A stretch of DNA of 64,000 nucleotides from Bog-532 sp963732345 (GCA_963732345.1 CAVSZI010000019.1:186001-250000), one strand, 5' to 3'; positions 24,323 through 33,450 are shown, numbered from the stretch's first letter. Translations and numbers: made by a program. Notes: a model not told the origin generated them from the letters alone.

Positions 24323-24584
24323 ACGTCCCACCTCCAAGGCCTCGTAGGCATTGTCCCGCACTGGCGCCCATCTGATCACTCTGCCCTTAGCTGTCCGGCG
24401 TCCATCCGGCCGCTGTGCCCTCAGTTGTCCGTATCCGCACCGCAAGGAGGTAGGGTCGGAGCAGCTTCGATCGGGGGCCAGCGGAGTATCCGCGGTGGTT
24501 CCGGTTCGAGGTTCGCGCATGTCGTCCCGGACCCTGGCGGCGCGCGGTCAGAAGGGCCGCGTTCCCGAGCCAAGGAGTCCCGGC

Positions 24585-25781
24585 GTGCATGTTCCTCCCG
24601 CGAATGAGGCCGGGCCCAGCCCTCAGTCTCCGCCCTCGTCCGCGTCCCTGCCCGCGCCCTCGTCCGCGCCTCTGCGCGGCAGCGAGTACGCGATGCTGTC
24701 ACGTCAGATCCGGCAGGCGCGTCTGCTGGACCGGCGGCTGCGCTATTACGCCGCGAAAATCGCGGTCACCGCGGCGGCGCTGGTGGCCGGCTGGGCGGCG
24801 TTCGCGCTGATCGGTGATTCGTGGTGGCAGCTGGGGATCGCGGTCTTCCTGGCCGTGATGTTCGGCCAGCTCGGTTTCCTCGGCCATGACGCGGGCCACC
24901 AGCAGATCTTCCGCTCCCGGAAGGCCAACTACCTCCTCGGCGTGGCGTGCGGGAATCTCGGCATCGGCCTGAGCTTCGGCTGGTGGACCGGCAAGCACAA
25001 CCGGCATCACGCCCACCCCAACACCGAGGACGCCGACCCCGACATCATGATCGGTGTGCTGGCGTTCTCCGGCGGCCAGGCGCGGGCCGCCCGGGGGGTG
25101 CGGCGGCTGATCTTCCGCTGTCAGGCGTTCCTGTTGTTCCCCCTGATGTTCCTGGAGGCGGCCAGCCTGCACGGCGCCAGCCTTCGTTCGGTGACGCGCC
25201 GGATCCGCGAGCACCGGGCCGGCCAGCACGGGGCGTGGGAGGCAGCGCTGCTCACGCTGCATGCCGCCGGTTACCTCACCGCGGTCTTCCTCGTGCTGTC
25301 GCCCGTCCGGGCCGTGCTGTTCATCCTGGTGCAGCAGGGCCTGTTCGGCTTCTACCTGGCCTGCTCGTTTGCCCCCAACCACAAGGGAATGCCCCTCCTG
25401 GAGGCGGGAGACCGTACCGATTTCCTCCGCCGCCAGGTGCTGACCTCACGCAACGTCCGCGGTGGTTGGCTGACCGATGCCGCTCTCGGCGGCCTGAATT
25501 ACCAGATCGAGCATCATCTGTTTCCGTCGATGCCCCGGCCCAGCCTGCGCCGGGCCCAGCCGCTGGTGGCGGCGTTCTGCGCCGACCGCGGCCTGCCCTA
25601 CTGCCAGACGAGCTTGCTCGGCTCGTACGCCCAGGCGCTGCGCCACCTGAGCTCGGTCGGCAAGCTCACCGGCGCCGTCGGCGATGCCGGAACCGACCCG
25701 GAGAAAATTGAGGCTGGCCCCCAGGAGAAGACGCCGCCGTCAGATCGCCGCCGCGTCGCCTGGCGCCTGGAGAGCCAGTAA
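24585..25781 (+). CDS. Membrane fatty acid desaturase (acyl-lipid type)
   Basis: This di-iron membrane enzyme introduces a double bond in acyl chains. The three histidine boxes are HDAGH (about residues 102-106), HNRHH (about 138-142) and the variant QIEHH (about 308-312); the Gln in the last is typical of front-end (delta-5/delta-6) desaturases, although no cytochrome b5 domain is fused. Four membrane helices lie around 58-100 and 200-265. GTG at 24585 is chosen because AAGGAG lies seven bases upstream; the open frame extends further but without a ribosome binding site. The first 40 residues are Pro/Ser-rich and probably disordered. A plausible role is membrane fluidity control. Confidence 0.9.
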   Translation: MHVPPANEAGPSPQSPPSSASLPAPSSAPLRGSEYAMLSRQIRQARLLDRRLRYYAAKIAVTAAALVAGWAAFALIGDSWWQLGIAVFLAVMFGQLGFLGHDAGHQQIFRSRKANYLLGVACGNLGIGLSFGWWTGKHNRHHAHPNTEDADPDIMIGVLAFSGGQARAARGVRRLIFRCQAFLLFPLMFLEAASLHGASLRSVTRRIREHRAGQHGAWEAALLTLHAAGYLTAVFLVLSPVRAVLFILVQQGLFGFYLACSFAPNHKGMPLLEAGDRTDFLRRQVLTSRNVRGGWLTDAALGGLNYQIEHHLFPSMPRPSLRRAQPLVAAFCADRGLPYCQTSLLGSYAQALRHLSSVGKLTGAVGDAGTDPEKIEAGPQEKTPPSDRRRVAWRLESQ

Positions 25782-25791
25782 CGGCGCGGGT

Positions 25792-26075
25792 CCGGTGTGT
25801 CGGCGAGTTACCGCGGGGCGCGAAGCGCGAACACCAACGCAAGTTACGGCGAGTCGCTCATACCGGCCCAGCGAGTCCGGGCCTTCAGGCCCGGCGAACG
25901 GCCGGTGTCTCGGCGAGTTACCGCGGCGGGGCGCGGAGCGCAGCGGGGGGTTCCGGGGGGTCGCCCCCCGGGCCAGCACAGCGAACCGGGCCTCCGGCCC
26001 GGTGAGCGGCCGGTGTCTCGGCGAGTTACCGCAGCGGGGCGCGAAGCGCAGCGGGGGGAATCGGGGGGTCGCCCC
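25792..26075. repeat. Three tandem copies of an approximately 110-bp dispersed element
   Basis: Copies begin at about 25792, 25902 and 26010 with CCGGTGT(C/G)TCGGCGAGTTACC, continue through GCGCGAAGCGCAGC and, in the last two, end in the hairpin GGGGGGTCGCCCCCC. They fill the gap between the convergent desaturase and carboxylase genes and probably work as a bidirectional terminator. A fourth copy, inverted, lies at 37845-37914 between another gene pair, so this is a dispersed genomic repeat. There are only three units and no unique spacers, so it is not a CRISPR array. Confidence 0.8.
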
Positions 26076-26080
26076 CCGGA

Positions 26081-27706
26081 TCAAAGCGGTATGTTGCCGT
26101 GCTTCTTGGGCGGCAGCGTCTGGCGCTTGGTCCGCAGTGCACGGAGGGCGCGGGTGACCTCCGAGCGCGTCTCGGCCGGCCGGATGACGGCATCGAGATA
26201 GCCCCGTTCGGCTGCGATGTAGGGGTTCGCCAGCGTGTCCTCGTACTCGGCGACCCGCTGGGTCCGCAGCGTGTCCGGATCGTCGGCGGCGGCCAGCTCG
26301 CGGCGGTACAGGATGTTCACCGCGCCCTGCGCGCCCATGACGGCGATCTGCGCCGTCGGCCACGCCAGGCTGACGTCGCCGCCGAGGTGCTTTGAGCCCA
26401 TGACGTCGTAGGCGCCGCCGTAGGCCTTCCGGGTGATGACGGTGACCTTGGGTACCGTGGCCTCGCAGTAGGCGTAGATGAGCTTGGCGCCGCGCCGGAT
26501 GATCCCGTTCCACTCCTGGTCGGCGCCGGGCAGGAAGCCGGGCACGTCCACGAAGGTCAGGATCGGGATGCTGAACGCGTCACAGGTGCGGACGAACCGG
26601 GAAGCCTTTTCCGATGCGTTGATGTCCAGGCAGCCGGCGAAGTGTATCGGCTGGTTGGCCACCACCCCGACCGATGACCCGGCCACCCGGCCGAAGCCGC
26701 AGACCATGTTGGGCGCGAACCCCGCGTGCACCTCGAGGAAGTCGGCGTCGTCCAGCACGTTCGTGATGACCGTATGCATGTCGTAGGGCTGGTTCGGGGA
26801 GTCCGGGATCAGCGTGTCCAGGGCCTCGTCGTGGCTGGTGACCTCGTCCGCCGGGGCCGGGTCGTCGGGCTCGATGACCGGGGGTTCTTCGAGGTTGTTG
26901 GACGGCAGGAAGGACAGCAGGTCGCGGGCGAAGTCGATGCAGTCCTGCTCGTCCTTGGCCTGGTAGTGAGCGACGCCGGACCGGACGGCGTGCGCGTGCG
27001 CCCCGCCCAGCTCCTCGAAGGTGACCTCCTCACCGGTCACCGTCTTGATCACGTCCGGGCCGGTGATGAACATGTGCGATGTCCCGCTCACCATGAGCGT
27101 GAAGTCGGTGATCGCCGGCGAGTAGACCGCGCCGCCCGCGCACGGCCCCATGATCAGCGAGATCTGCGGGATCACGCCCGAGGCCATCACGTTCCGGTAG
27201 AAGACCTCCCCGAACAGGCCGAGCGCGACCACGCCCTCCTGGATCCGGGCCCCACCGCCGTCGTTGAAGCCGATGATCGGGCAGCCGACCTTCAGCGCGT
27301 GGTCCATCACCTTGACGATCTTGGTGCCGTAGACCTCGCCGAGCGACCCGCCGAACACCGTGAAGTCCTGGCTGAACACGCAGACCGGGCGGCCGTCTAC
27401 CGTGCCGTGCCCGGTGACCACGCCGTCGCCGTACGGCCGGTTCTCTTCGATGCCGAAGTCGGTGGCCCGGTGCCGGGCGAACTCGTCGAACTCCACGAAC
27501 GAGCCCGGGTCCAGCAGCTTCTCGATCCGCTCCCGCGCGGTCAGCTTTCCCCTCGCGTGCTGCTTCCCCACCGCCTGCGCGGAGCCCGCGTGCACCGCCT
27601 CCTGGCGGCGCCGCTCCAGGTCGGCAATCTTGCCGGCGGTCGTGTGCGGGTCCGGATCGTTGCCGCTGGGGCCGGCGCCCGGCTCCGCGGGGGCATGAGT
27701 GGTCAT
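26081..27706 (-). CDS. pccB: Propionyl-/acyl-CoA carboxylase beta subunit (carboxyltransferase)
   Basis: This subunit transfers CO2 from carboxybiotin to propionyl-CoA (or acetyl-CoA), giving methylmalonyl- or malonyl-CoA. 541 residues. Both carboxyltransferase halves are complete, with the oxyanion-hole glycine pairs in GPCAGGAVYSP (N-half) and in the C-half around SKHLGGD. The motif RKAYGGAYDVMGS near residue 435 matches the AccD5/PccB group. No biotin-carrier alpha subunit is in the window. Its usual epsilon partner is displaced to 20405-20650. ATG start, divergent from ppc with about 50 bases between the starts. Confidence 0.93.
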   Translation of the reverse strand: MTTHAPAEPGAGPSGNDPDPHTTAGKIADLERRRQEAVHAGSAQAVGKQHARGKLTARERIEKLLDPGSFVEFDEFARHRATDFGIEENRPYGDGVVTGHGTVDGRPVCVFSQDFTVFGGSLGEVYGTKIVKVMDHALKVGCPIIGFNDGGGARIQEGVVALGLFGEVFYRNVMASGVIPQISLIMGPCAGGAVYSPAITDFTLMVSGTSHMFITGPDVIKTVTGEEVTFEELGGAHAHAVRSGVAHYQAKDEQDCIDFARDLLSFLPSNNLEEPPVIEPDDPAPADEVTSHDEALDTLIPDSPNQPYDMHTVITNVLDDADFLEVHAGFAPNMVCGFGRVAGSSVGVVANQPIHFAGCLDINASEKASRFVRTCDAFSIPILTFVDVPGFLPGADQEWNGIIRRGAKLIYAYCEATVPKVTVITRKAYGGAYDVMGSKHLGGDVSLAWPTAQIAVMGAQGAVNILYRRELAAADDPDTLRTQRVAEYEDTLANPYIAAERGYLDAVIRPAETRSEVTRALRALRTKRQTLPPKKHGNIPL

Positions 27707-27743
27707 GGCCTAAGGGTATCGAGGAGGCGGGCGGGCGTTTCGC

Positions 27744-27749
27744 TACGCT
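27744..27749 (+). promoter_or_regulatory. -10 box of a leaderless ppc promoter
   Basis: TACGCT ends six bases before the GTG start of ppc and there is no Shine-Dalgarno, the same arrangement as upstream of several other housekeeping genes here. Confidence 0.5.
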
Positions 27750-27755
27750 TGCGGC

Positions 27756-30473
27756 GTGGAGCGGGAGACGATCAGCCGGGAAGATGACCGCTACCGGATG
27801 CCGGAGCCGATGCGGCGCGACGTCCGGTTGCTGGGCAGCTTGCTCGGTGGCGTGCTGAGTGAGGCCGGCGGCCAGGAGCTGCTGGACGACGTGGAGCAGC
27901 TCCGGCACGCCGTGATCCAGTCGCGGCGCGCGGATGCCGCGCAGCTGGACGGCGAGCGGCCGGAACCGGGCAGCTCACCGGACGACATCGCCGCCCTCGT
28001 CGCCTCGTGGCCACTGGACCGGGCGGAGCAGGTCGCCAGCGCCTTCACCGCGTACTTCCACCTCGCTAACCTGGCCGAAGAGCATCAGCGCATCCGCGCC
28101 CTGCGTGAGCGGGACGTGACCGGGCACCCCCTGCCGGAGTCCCTGGACGCCACCGTGCGGGAGATCCGCCGCTCCCAGGGCGGTGACCGGCTCGAGGAGC
28201 TGCTCGCCGGCCTGCGCGTGCACCCGGTGTTTACCGCCCACCCCACCGAGGCGCGGCGCCGGGCGGTGGTCGCCTCGCTGCGGCGGATTTCCGTCCTGGT
28301 GGACGCGCTCGACGATCCCCGGCTTGCGGCGACCGACCGTACCGAGACCCTCCGCGAGCTGCGCGAGCAGATCGATGTGCTGTGGCGAACTTCACAGCTA
28401 CGGGTCAACGCCATGGACCCCATCGAAGAGGTCCGCTCGGTGATGGCCGCGTTCGACGAGACCCTGTTCCGGGTCGTGCCCGCGCTCTACCGCTCGATGG
28501 ACCACGCCGTCGCGGGCTCGGACAGCGGCAGCGTCCCGACGGAGGTCCCCGCGTTCCTCAGGTTCGGGAGCTGGGTCGGGGCCGACCGGGACGGCAACCC
28601 CTTCGTGACCGCGCGGGTCACCCGCGAGGCCGCGACCATCCAGGCCGATCATGTGCTGCGCGCGTTCGAGCGGGCCACCTCCCGGATCGGCCGGTCCCTG
28701 ACTCTGTACGAGGCCACGACGCCGGCGTCGCCGGGGCTGCGGCGCGCGCTCGACGTGGCCGCCGCGGCGCATCCCGAGCTGCTCGCGGAGATCTCGGCCC
28801 GCTCTCCGCAGGAGCCGTACCGCACCTACCTGCTGTACACCGCGGCGCGGCTGGAGGCGACCCGCAATCGCCACGCCGACCTGGCCTACTCCGGGCCGGC
28901 CGAATTCATCGCCGACCTGCGCCTGGTCCAGGAATCGCTGGCGGCCGCCGGTGCCCGTCAGCAGGCGTACGGCGAGGTCCAGCACCTCATCTGGCAGGCG
29001 GAGACGTTCGGGTTCCACCTGGCCGAGCTGGAGATCCGCCAGCACAGCGCAGTGCACGCCCGGGTACTCGCCGAGGTGCGGGCCGCGCCCGCCGGTGAGC
29101 CCCTGTCGGCGGCGGCCGAGGAGGTGCTCGCGACCTTGCGCGTGGCCGCCTGGATCCAGCGGCGGTTCGGCCCGGAGGCGTGCCAGCGGTACGTGGTCAG
29201 CTTCACCCGGTCGGCCGAGGACATCGCCGCCGTGTACGAGCTGGCGCAGCGCGCCCTGCCCGACGGCAACGCCCCGGTGCTGGACGTGGTACCGCTGTTC
29301 GAGAGCGGGGAGGACCTGGCCAACGCGCCCCGCGTGCTGACCGAGGTGCTGAAGCTGCCCCCGGTCGCTGAGCGGCTCGCCGTCAACGGCCGGCAGCTGG
29401 AGGCAATGCTCGGCTACTCCGACTCGGCCAAGGAGCTCGGGCCGGTCAGCGCGACGCTGCGGCTGTTCGACGCGCAGGCCGAGCTGGCGTCGTGGGCCGA
29501 GGCCCACGACGTGCGGCTGACCCTGTTCCACGGCCGCGGCGGCGCGCTCGGCCGCGGCGGCGGCCCCACCGGGCAGGCGGTGCTCGCCCAGGCGCCCGGC
29601 TCGGTCGCCGACCGGTTCAAGGTCACCGAGCAGGGCGAGGTGATCTTCGCCCGGTACGGCCGGGAAGTCATCGCGAAGCGGCATCTGGAGCAGGTGACGT
29701 CGGCCGTGCTGCTGGCCTCCTCGCCCGCCCGCACCGGGAGCAGCAGCGAGGTGTCCCTGAGGTTCCGGCGGGTCGCGGACGTGATCGACGAGGCGGCGCG
29801 GCGTACCTTCCGCACCCTGGTGGAGAGCGACGGCTTCGCGGAGTGGTTCGCCCGGATCAGCCCGCTGGAGGAGATCGGCGGCCTGCGGATCGGGTCCCGC
29901 CCGGCCCGGCGCGGCCTGTCCCGGTCCGCCGTCAGCCTGGATGATCTGCGCGCCATCCCATGGGTGTTCGCCTGGTCGCAGACGCGGGTGAACCTGCCCG
30001 GCTGGTTCGGCCTGGGCAGCGGGCTGGCCGGCGTGGTGGAGTCCGGCGCGGACGGCGACGGGGCCGGCGTGGCGGAGCTGCGGCGGGCGTACGCGGAGTG
30101 GCCGCTGTTCAACGTGCTCATCGACAACGCGGAGATGAGCCTGGCCAAGACCGACCGCCTGATCGCCGAGCGCTATCTGGCGCTGGGTGGCCGGGACGAT
30201 CTGTCCGCCCAGGTGCTGGCGGAGTACGACCTGACCATGCGGCTTGTCCTGGCCGTCACCCAGCATGGCCGGCTGCTGGCCGACCGGCCGGTCCTCGCGC
30301 GCGCCGTCGCGCTCCGGGATCCGTACGTGGACGCGCTGTCGCACCTGCAGTTGCGGGCGCTGGCGGCGCTGCGCGGCCCGGCCGCGGACGATCCAGCCGA
30401 GCGGGAGCGGCTGGAGCGGCTGCTCCTGCTCACCGTGAACGGCGTCGCCGCGGGCCTGCAGAACACCGGCTGA
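27756..30473 (+). CDS. ppc: Phosphoenolpyruvate carboxylase
   Basis: Ppc adds bicarbonate to phosphoenolpyruvate to give oxaloacetate, refilling the TCA cycle. 905 residues, normal. The catalytic His lies in VFTAHPTEARRR near residue 160, the substrate lysine motif in GYSDSAKE near 552, and the glycine-rich loop FHGRGGALGRGGGP near 590. The C-terminus ends in QNTG, the conserved tail that forms part of the allosteric site. GTG start with a leaderless TACGCT box. A long antisense frame covers most of it and is a codon-bias shadow. Confidence 0.97.
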   Translation: MERETISREDDRYRMPEPMRRDVRLLGSLLGGVLSEAGGQELLDDVEQLRHAVIQSRRADAAQLDGERPEPGSSPDDIAALVASWPLDRAEQVASAFTAYFHLANLAEEHQRIRALRERDVTGHPLPESLDATVREIRRSQGGDRLEELLAGLRVHPVFTAHPTEARRRAVVASLRRISVLVDALDDPRLAATDRTETLRELREQIDVLWRTSQLRVNAMDPIEEVRSVMAAFDETLFRVVPALYRSMDHAVAGSDSGSVPTEVPAFLRFGSWVGADRDGNPFVTARVTREAATIQADHVLRAFERATSRIGRSLTLYEATTPASPGLRRALDVAAAAHPELLAEISARSPQEPYRTYLLYTAARLEATRNRHADLAYSGPAEFIADLRLVQESLAAAGARQQAYGEVQHLIWQAETFGFHLAELEIRQHSAVHARVLAEVRAAPAGEPLSAAAEEVLATLRVAAWIQRRFGPEACQRYVVSFTRSAEDIAAVYELAQRALPDGNAPVLDVVPLFESGEDLANAPRVLTEVLKLPPVAERLAVNGRQLEAMLGYSDSAKELGPVSATLRLFDAQAELASWAEAHDVRLTLFHGRGGALGRGGGPTGQAVLAQAPGSVADRFKVTEQGEVIFARYGREVIAKRHLEQVTSAVLLASSPARTGSSSEVSLRFRRVADVIDEAARRTFRTLVESDGFAEWFARISPLEEIGGLRIGSRPARRGLSRSAVSLDDLRAIPWVFAWSQTRVNLPGWFGLGSGLAGVVESGADGDGAGVAELRRAYAEWPLFNVLIDNAEMSLAKTDRLIAERYLALGGRDDLSAQVLAEYDLTMRLVLAVTQHGRLLADRPVLARAVALRDPYVDALSHLQLRALAALRGPAADDPAERERLERLLLLTVNGVAAGLQNTG

Positions 30474-30639
30474 CCCGGGCCGACCACGGCGGGGCGGGCC
30501 ACTTGGTGACCAGCAGGATTTTCGGGACTTCAGGAGGGATCAGGATCAGCGCCCCATCGCCCCGGTCTTCGCCGCGCCAGCCGAGGTCCCGGGGCGCGCC
30601 CGGCGAGGTTTTCCCGGGCATGGGCCGCGCCGGGCGGTC

Positions 30640-31554
30640 TTACTCCGAGAGCGTGGGCACCCGTCCCGCGCTCGCCCGCCGCATAACGTGCCGTCGGAAC
30701 AGGTCGGCGGCCGGCAGCAGGCGGCGCTCGCCGGACCACGTCAGGGTGATCTCACGCACCGCCCCCGGGTCCTCGATCTCGCGGTAGAGCACCGGCCCGC
30801 TCGCCGCCTCCGGTGAGCCCGCACGCGGCGCCGGGACGATGGCCACGCCCAGGGCCGCCGCGACGAAGCCGCGGACGGTGGACAGGTCGTCGCCTTCGAA
30901 CACCACATCGGGCTGGAAGCCGGCCCGATCGCAGAGGCTGTCGGTCAGCCTCCGCAGCGCGGACGTCGGCCGCAGGCTGACGAAGGGCTCCGCGGACACC
31001 TCAGCGAGCCGGATGCGCGGCTGCCCGGCGAGCCGGTGATCGCGCGCCAGCGCCAGCCGCAGCGGCTCCAGGGCGATCCGCCGGGTATGCACGGCCGGAT
31101 CATGCGGACGGCGCGTCCCGATCTCGAGGTCGGCGTAGCCCGCGGCCAACGGGGCAGAATGGAGCTCGTCGCGGACCTGGGTGAGCTGGAAACGGACGTG
31201 TGGATGCGCCGCCCGGAAGCTCCGGACCAGGTCCGGCACCAGCCAGGTACCCAGGGAGTGCTGGAAGGCCAGGGCCACCGTTCCCGTGTCCGGCTCGATG
31301 AGCTGGTTGACCGCGGCGATCCCGTCGTCGAGATGGTGCAGCATCGCATCGACGTGCCGCTTGAATACCGCCCCGGCGTGCGTCATCCGCAGGATGCGCC
31401 CGGAGCGCTGCAGCAGCGGCGTGCCGATCTCCGCCTCCAGCCGGGCCAGGGCCCGGGACACCCCTGACTGCGTCACCGACTCCAGCTCGCTGACCTCGGT
31501 CACGGTCGCGCCGTCGGCAACCTGCTGGAACCACCGCAGAGAATCCGTCTCCAT
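30640..31554 (-). CDS. LysR-family transcriptional regulator
   Basis: 304 residues with an N-terminal winged helix (about 1-60; recognition helix around SVTQSGVSRALARLEAEIG) and a type 2 periplasmic-binding-like effector domain (about 90-290). LysR proteins usually activate a divergent gene and repress themselves. Upstream lies an inverted repeat with the T-N11-A character of LysR sites (31580-31596). The divergent gene at 31644 encodes a small unknown protein and is the natural candidate target. The ligand is unknown. Confidence 0.9.
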   Translation of the reverse strand: METDSLRWFQQVADGATVTEVSELESVTQSGVSRALARLEAEIGTPLLQRSGRILRMTHAGAVFKRHVDAMLHHLDDGIAAVNQLIEPDTGTVALAFQHSLGTWLVPDLVRSFRAAHPHVRFQLTQVRDELHSAPLAAGYADLEIGTRRPHDPAVHTRRIALEPLRLALARDHRLAGQPRIRLAEVSAEPFVSLRPTSALRRLTDSLCDRAGFQPDVVFEGDDLSTVRGFVAAALGVAIVPAPRAGSPEAASGPVLYREIEDPGAVREITLTWSGERRLLPAADLFRRHVMRRASAGRVPTLSE

Positions 31555-31579
31555 AACTATGACGGTAGCTCATAGATCA

Positions 31580-31596
31580 AATGATCTTAAATCATT
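31580..31596. promoter_or_regulatory. LysR-type operator
   Basis: AATGATCTTAAATCATT is an inverted repeat (AATGA, seven bases, TCATT) in an otherwise GC-rich stretch, about 26 bases upstream of the LysR start and about 48 before the divergent gene. Confidence 0.55.
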
Positions 31597-31643
31597 GGAC
31601 GCATAGGTCGATGGCGGTGAGACTGGTGAGCGAAGGATCTCCG

Positions 31644-31883
31644 ATGCTGAGGACAGGAATGATGGAAACCGCAACACGCACTCTCGGCCGGCGGTTGATG
31701 GCGATCCGGGAAGAAATCCGTGACACCCGTGACGCGCGCGCCGCCCGCAAGTCACTCGCGGACGAGCTGGCGACCTACACGTCAGCCAGCGACCTGAACG
31801 ACCTGGACGCCATCCTCGACCGCTACAGCGACGAGGAGACCGCCGGCATCCGGCGCATCCTCGCCACCCGCCGCGCCGCCTGA
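31644..31883 (+). CDS. Small helical protein of unknown function, divergent from lysR
   Basis: ATG at 31644 with GAAGGAT upstream gives 79 residues; a later Met at 31662 is possible. The protein is highly charged and alpha-helical, with a heptad-like stretch (REEIRDTRDARAARKSLADE) and a C-terminal Arg/Ala tail, and no membrane helix or cysteines. I do not recognise it. Position opposite lysR across a palindromic site suggests LysR control. Confidence 0.6.
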   Translation: MLRTGMMETATRTLGRRLMAIREEIRDTRDARAARKSLADELATYTSASDLNDLDAILDRYSDEETAGIRRILATRRAA

Positions 31884-32027
31884 CGCTGTGGCCCGGAGCC
31901 CCGCGCCGCTGCGGGGTTAGGGCAGAACTGGCGGGATGAACGAGCCGGTACGATCCGGCTCTGAACACGGCGCCATTTCTGGCGGAGTAGCCGGATCGCT
32001 GGACCGGCGGCGCCGCGAGCCCGGCAG

Positions 32028-32033
32028 TAGGCT
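32028..32033 (+). promoter_or_regulatory. -10 box of a leaderless promoter
   Basis: TAGGCT ends six bases before the GTG start of the tRNA-editing gene at 32040, with no Shine-Dalgarno. Confidence 0.5.
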
Positions 32034-32039
32034 GCTCAG

Positions 32040-32771
32040 GTGGCTGAGACTGAATGGCGAACGCACCGGCTCGAACTCGATGATCAGACGCTCCGCGAGT
32101 GGGAGGCGACCGTGCTGGCCGCCGGGCCCGAGGGGATCGTGCTCGACCGTTCGGCGTTCTACCCGGGTGGCGGAGGCCAGCCACCGGACCAGGGCGTCCT
32201 GCTCTGGGGTGGCGTACAGACCCGCATCGATGGCGTGCGGAAGGGTGACGACCTGTGCCTGATTCCCGCCGAGGGGGACCCGGTCCCGCCGCCCGGTACG
32301 ACGGTCCGCGGCGCGGTGGAAGACGCGCGGCGGACGGCGCTGATGCGCACCCATTCCGGCCTGCACGTCCTGTGCGGCGTGGTCTTCCGTGACTTCGGCG
32401 CCCTGGTCACGGGGGGCAACATGGAGCCCATGACCGCGCGCATGGATTTCAACCTGCCGGCGGTCCCGGACGGATTCCGCCAGGCCGTCGAGGACGCCTG
32501 TAACACCGAGATCGCGGCGGACCGGCGGATCGACGTCCGGGTGCTGCCGCGGGCTGAGGCGTTCGCCCTGCCCGACATCATCCGGACGGCCACCAACCTG
32601 GTGCCCCCGGAGGTCAAAGACGTCCGGATCGTCGACATCATCGGGCTCGACCAGCAGGCGGACGGTGGCACGCACGTCGCTTCCACCCGGCAAGTGGGCC
32701 GGATCGAGGTCGTCAAGGTCGAGAACAAGGGCAAAGGCTTCCGCCGTCTCCGCATCCGCATCGGCGGTTAA
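32040..32771 (+). CDS. Alanyl-tRNA editing protein AlaX-like
   Basis: The 243-residue protein matches the stand-alone editing domains related to alanyl-tRNA synthetase, which hydrolyse mischarged Ser- or Gly-tRNA(Ala). The GGGGQP glycine motif of the longer AlaX type is near residue 45 and the first zinc motif is HSGLH near residue 103. The second zinc motif reads DGGTHV near residue 212, where AlaRS-like editing domains usually have CxGTH, so one zinc ligand may be replaced. GTG start, probably leaderless. Convergent or terminator structures are not obvious at its end. Confidence 0.85.
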   Translation: MAETEWRTHRLELDDQTLREWEATVLAAGPEGIVLDRSAFYPGGGGQPPDQGVLLWGGVQTRIDGVRKGDDLCLIPAEGDPVPPPGTTVRGAVEDARRTALMRTHSGLHVLCGVVFRDFGALVTGGNMEPMTARMDFNLPAVPDGFRQAVEDACNTEIAADRRIDVRVLPRAEAFALPDIIRTATNLVPPEVKDVRIVDIIGLDQQADGGTHVASTRQVGRIEVVKVENKGKGFRRLRIRIGG

Positions 32772-32942
32772 CTTTTCCTGACCGTTAGGCGTCCGGGACA
32801 GGTCGGGCCAGGTCAGGGCCTGCGTGAACCGGGTCCGGCCCTTGTTTAGCGAGCAGCGCCATGGGAACCTGAGCCTTTGTGCGAAGGATGGGTCATTGTG
32901 CGAAGAATGGTCATCCAACCAGCGACGGAAGAGGGGGCACCC

Positions 32943-33377
32943 ATGCCTGACTTCAATGAGTTTGCCGACGAGGCCAAGAAGCTCGGCAGCGAGTATCCCG
33001 ACCAGGCCGACAGCGCCCTGAACAAGGCGGGGCAGTTCGCCGACCAGGAGACGGGCAACCGCTTCGACAGCCAGATCCAGCAGGGCGAGCAGGCGGGCCA
33101 GAACTATCTCGGCGGCCAGGGCCAGGGTCAGCAGCAGGGCCAGGACCCGAACCAGGGCGGTGGCCAGTACAACGACCCGAACCAGGGCGGTGGCCAGGGC
33201 GGCTACAACGACCCGAACCAGGGCGGTGGCCAGTACGGCGGCGACCAGGGCCAGGGTGGCTACAACGACCCCAACCAGGGCGGCGACCAGGGCCAGGGTG
33301 GCTACGACGACCCCAACCAGGGCGGCGACCAGGGCCAGGGTGGCTACGACGACCCCAACCAGGGCGGTCAGTACTAA
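32943..33377 (+). CDS. MT0933-like antitoxin domain protein with Gly/Gln repeat tail
   Basis: Residues 1-55 resemble the MT0933-like antitoxin family (FADEAKKLGSEYPDQADSAL, then FADQETGNRFDSQIQQGEQA). Residues about 60-144 are an extended low-complexity tail built from DPNQGG units spaced by Gly/Gln/Tyr. The last two units, GGYDDPNQGGDQGQ, are identical and encoded by a 42-bp tandem repeat. ATG at 32943 has GAGGGGG upstream; the open frame extends 22 codons further without support. No toxin gene is adjacent, so an antitoxin role is doubtful. The repeat resembles hydrated, phase-separating or cell-surface tails. Confidence 0.75.
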   Translation: MPDFNEFADEAKKLGSEYPDQADSALNKAGQFADQETGNRFDSQIQQGEQAGQNYLGGQGQGQQQGQDPNQGGGQYNDPNQGGGQGGYNDPNQGGGQYGGDQGQGGYNDPNQGGDQGQGGYDDPNQGGDQGQGGYDDPNQGGQY

Positions 33378-33420
33378 TCGCGCCGAACGGTCCCGGCCAT
33401 CCGGTACCGCCTGACCGGAA

Positions 33421-33450
33421 GGGCCCCGCCCCGGCGGGGCCCTTTTCGTT
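33421..33450 (+). terminator. Rho-independent terminator
   Basis: GGGCCCCGCC and GGCGGGGCCC form a ten-pair stem with a two-base CC spacer that in practice opens to a small loop, followed by CTTTTCGTT. It lies 43 bases after the MT0933-like gene. Confidence 0.85.

Noticed and set aside
25792..26075. Possible CRISPR array
   Set aside because: Only three units of about 110 bp, direct tandem without unique spacers, with a fourth dispersed inverted copy elsewhere.
28398..30344. Minus-strand frame of about 650 codons opposite ppc
   Set aside because: Antisense shadow of a complete, conserved PEP carboxylase.
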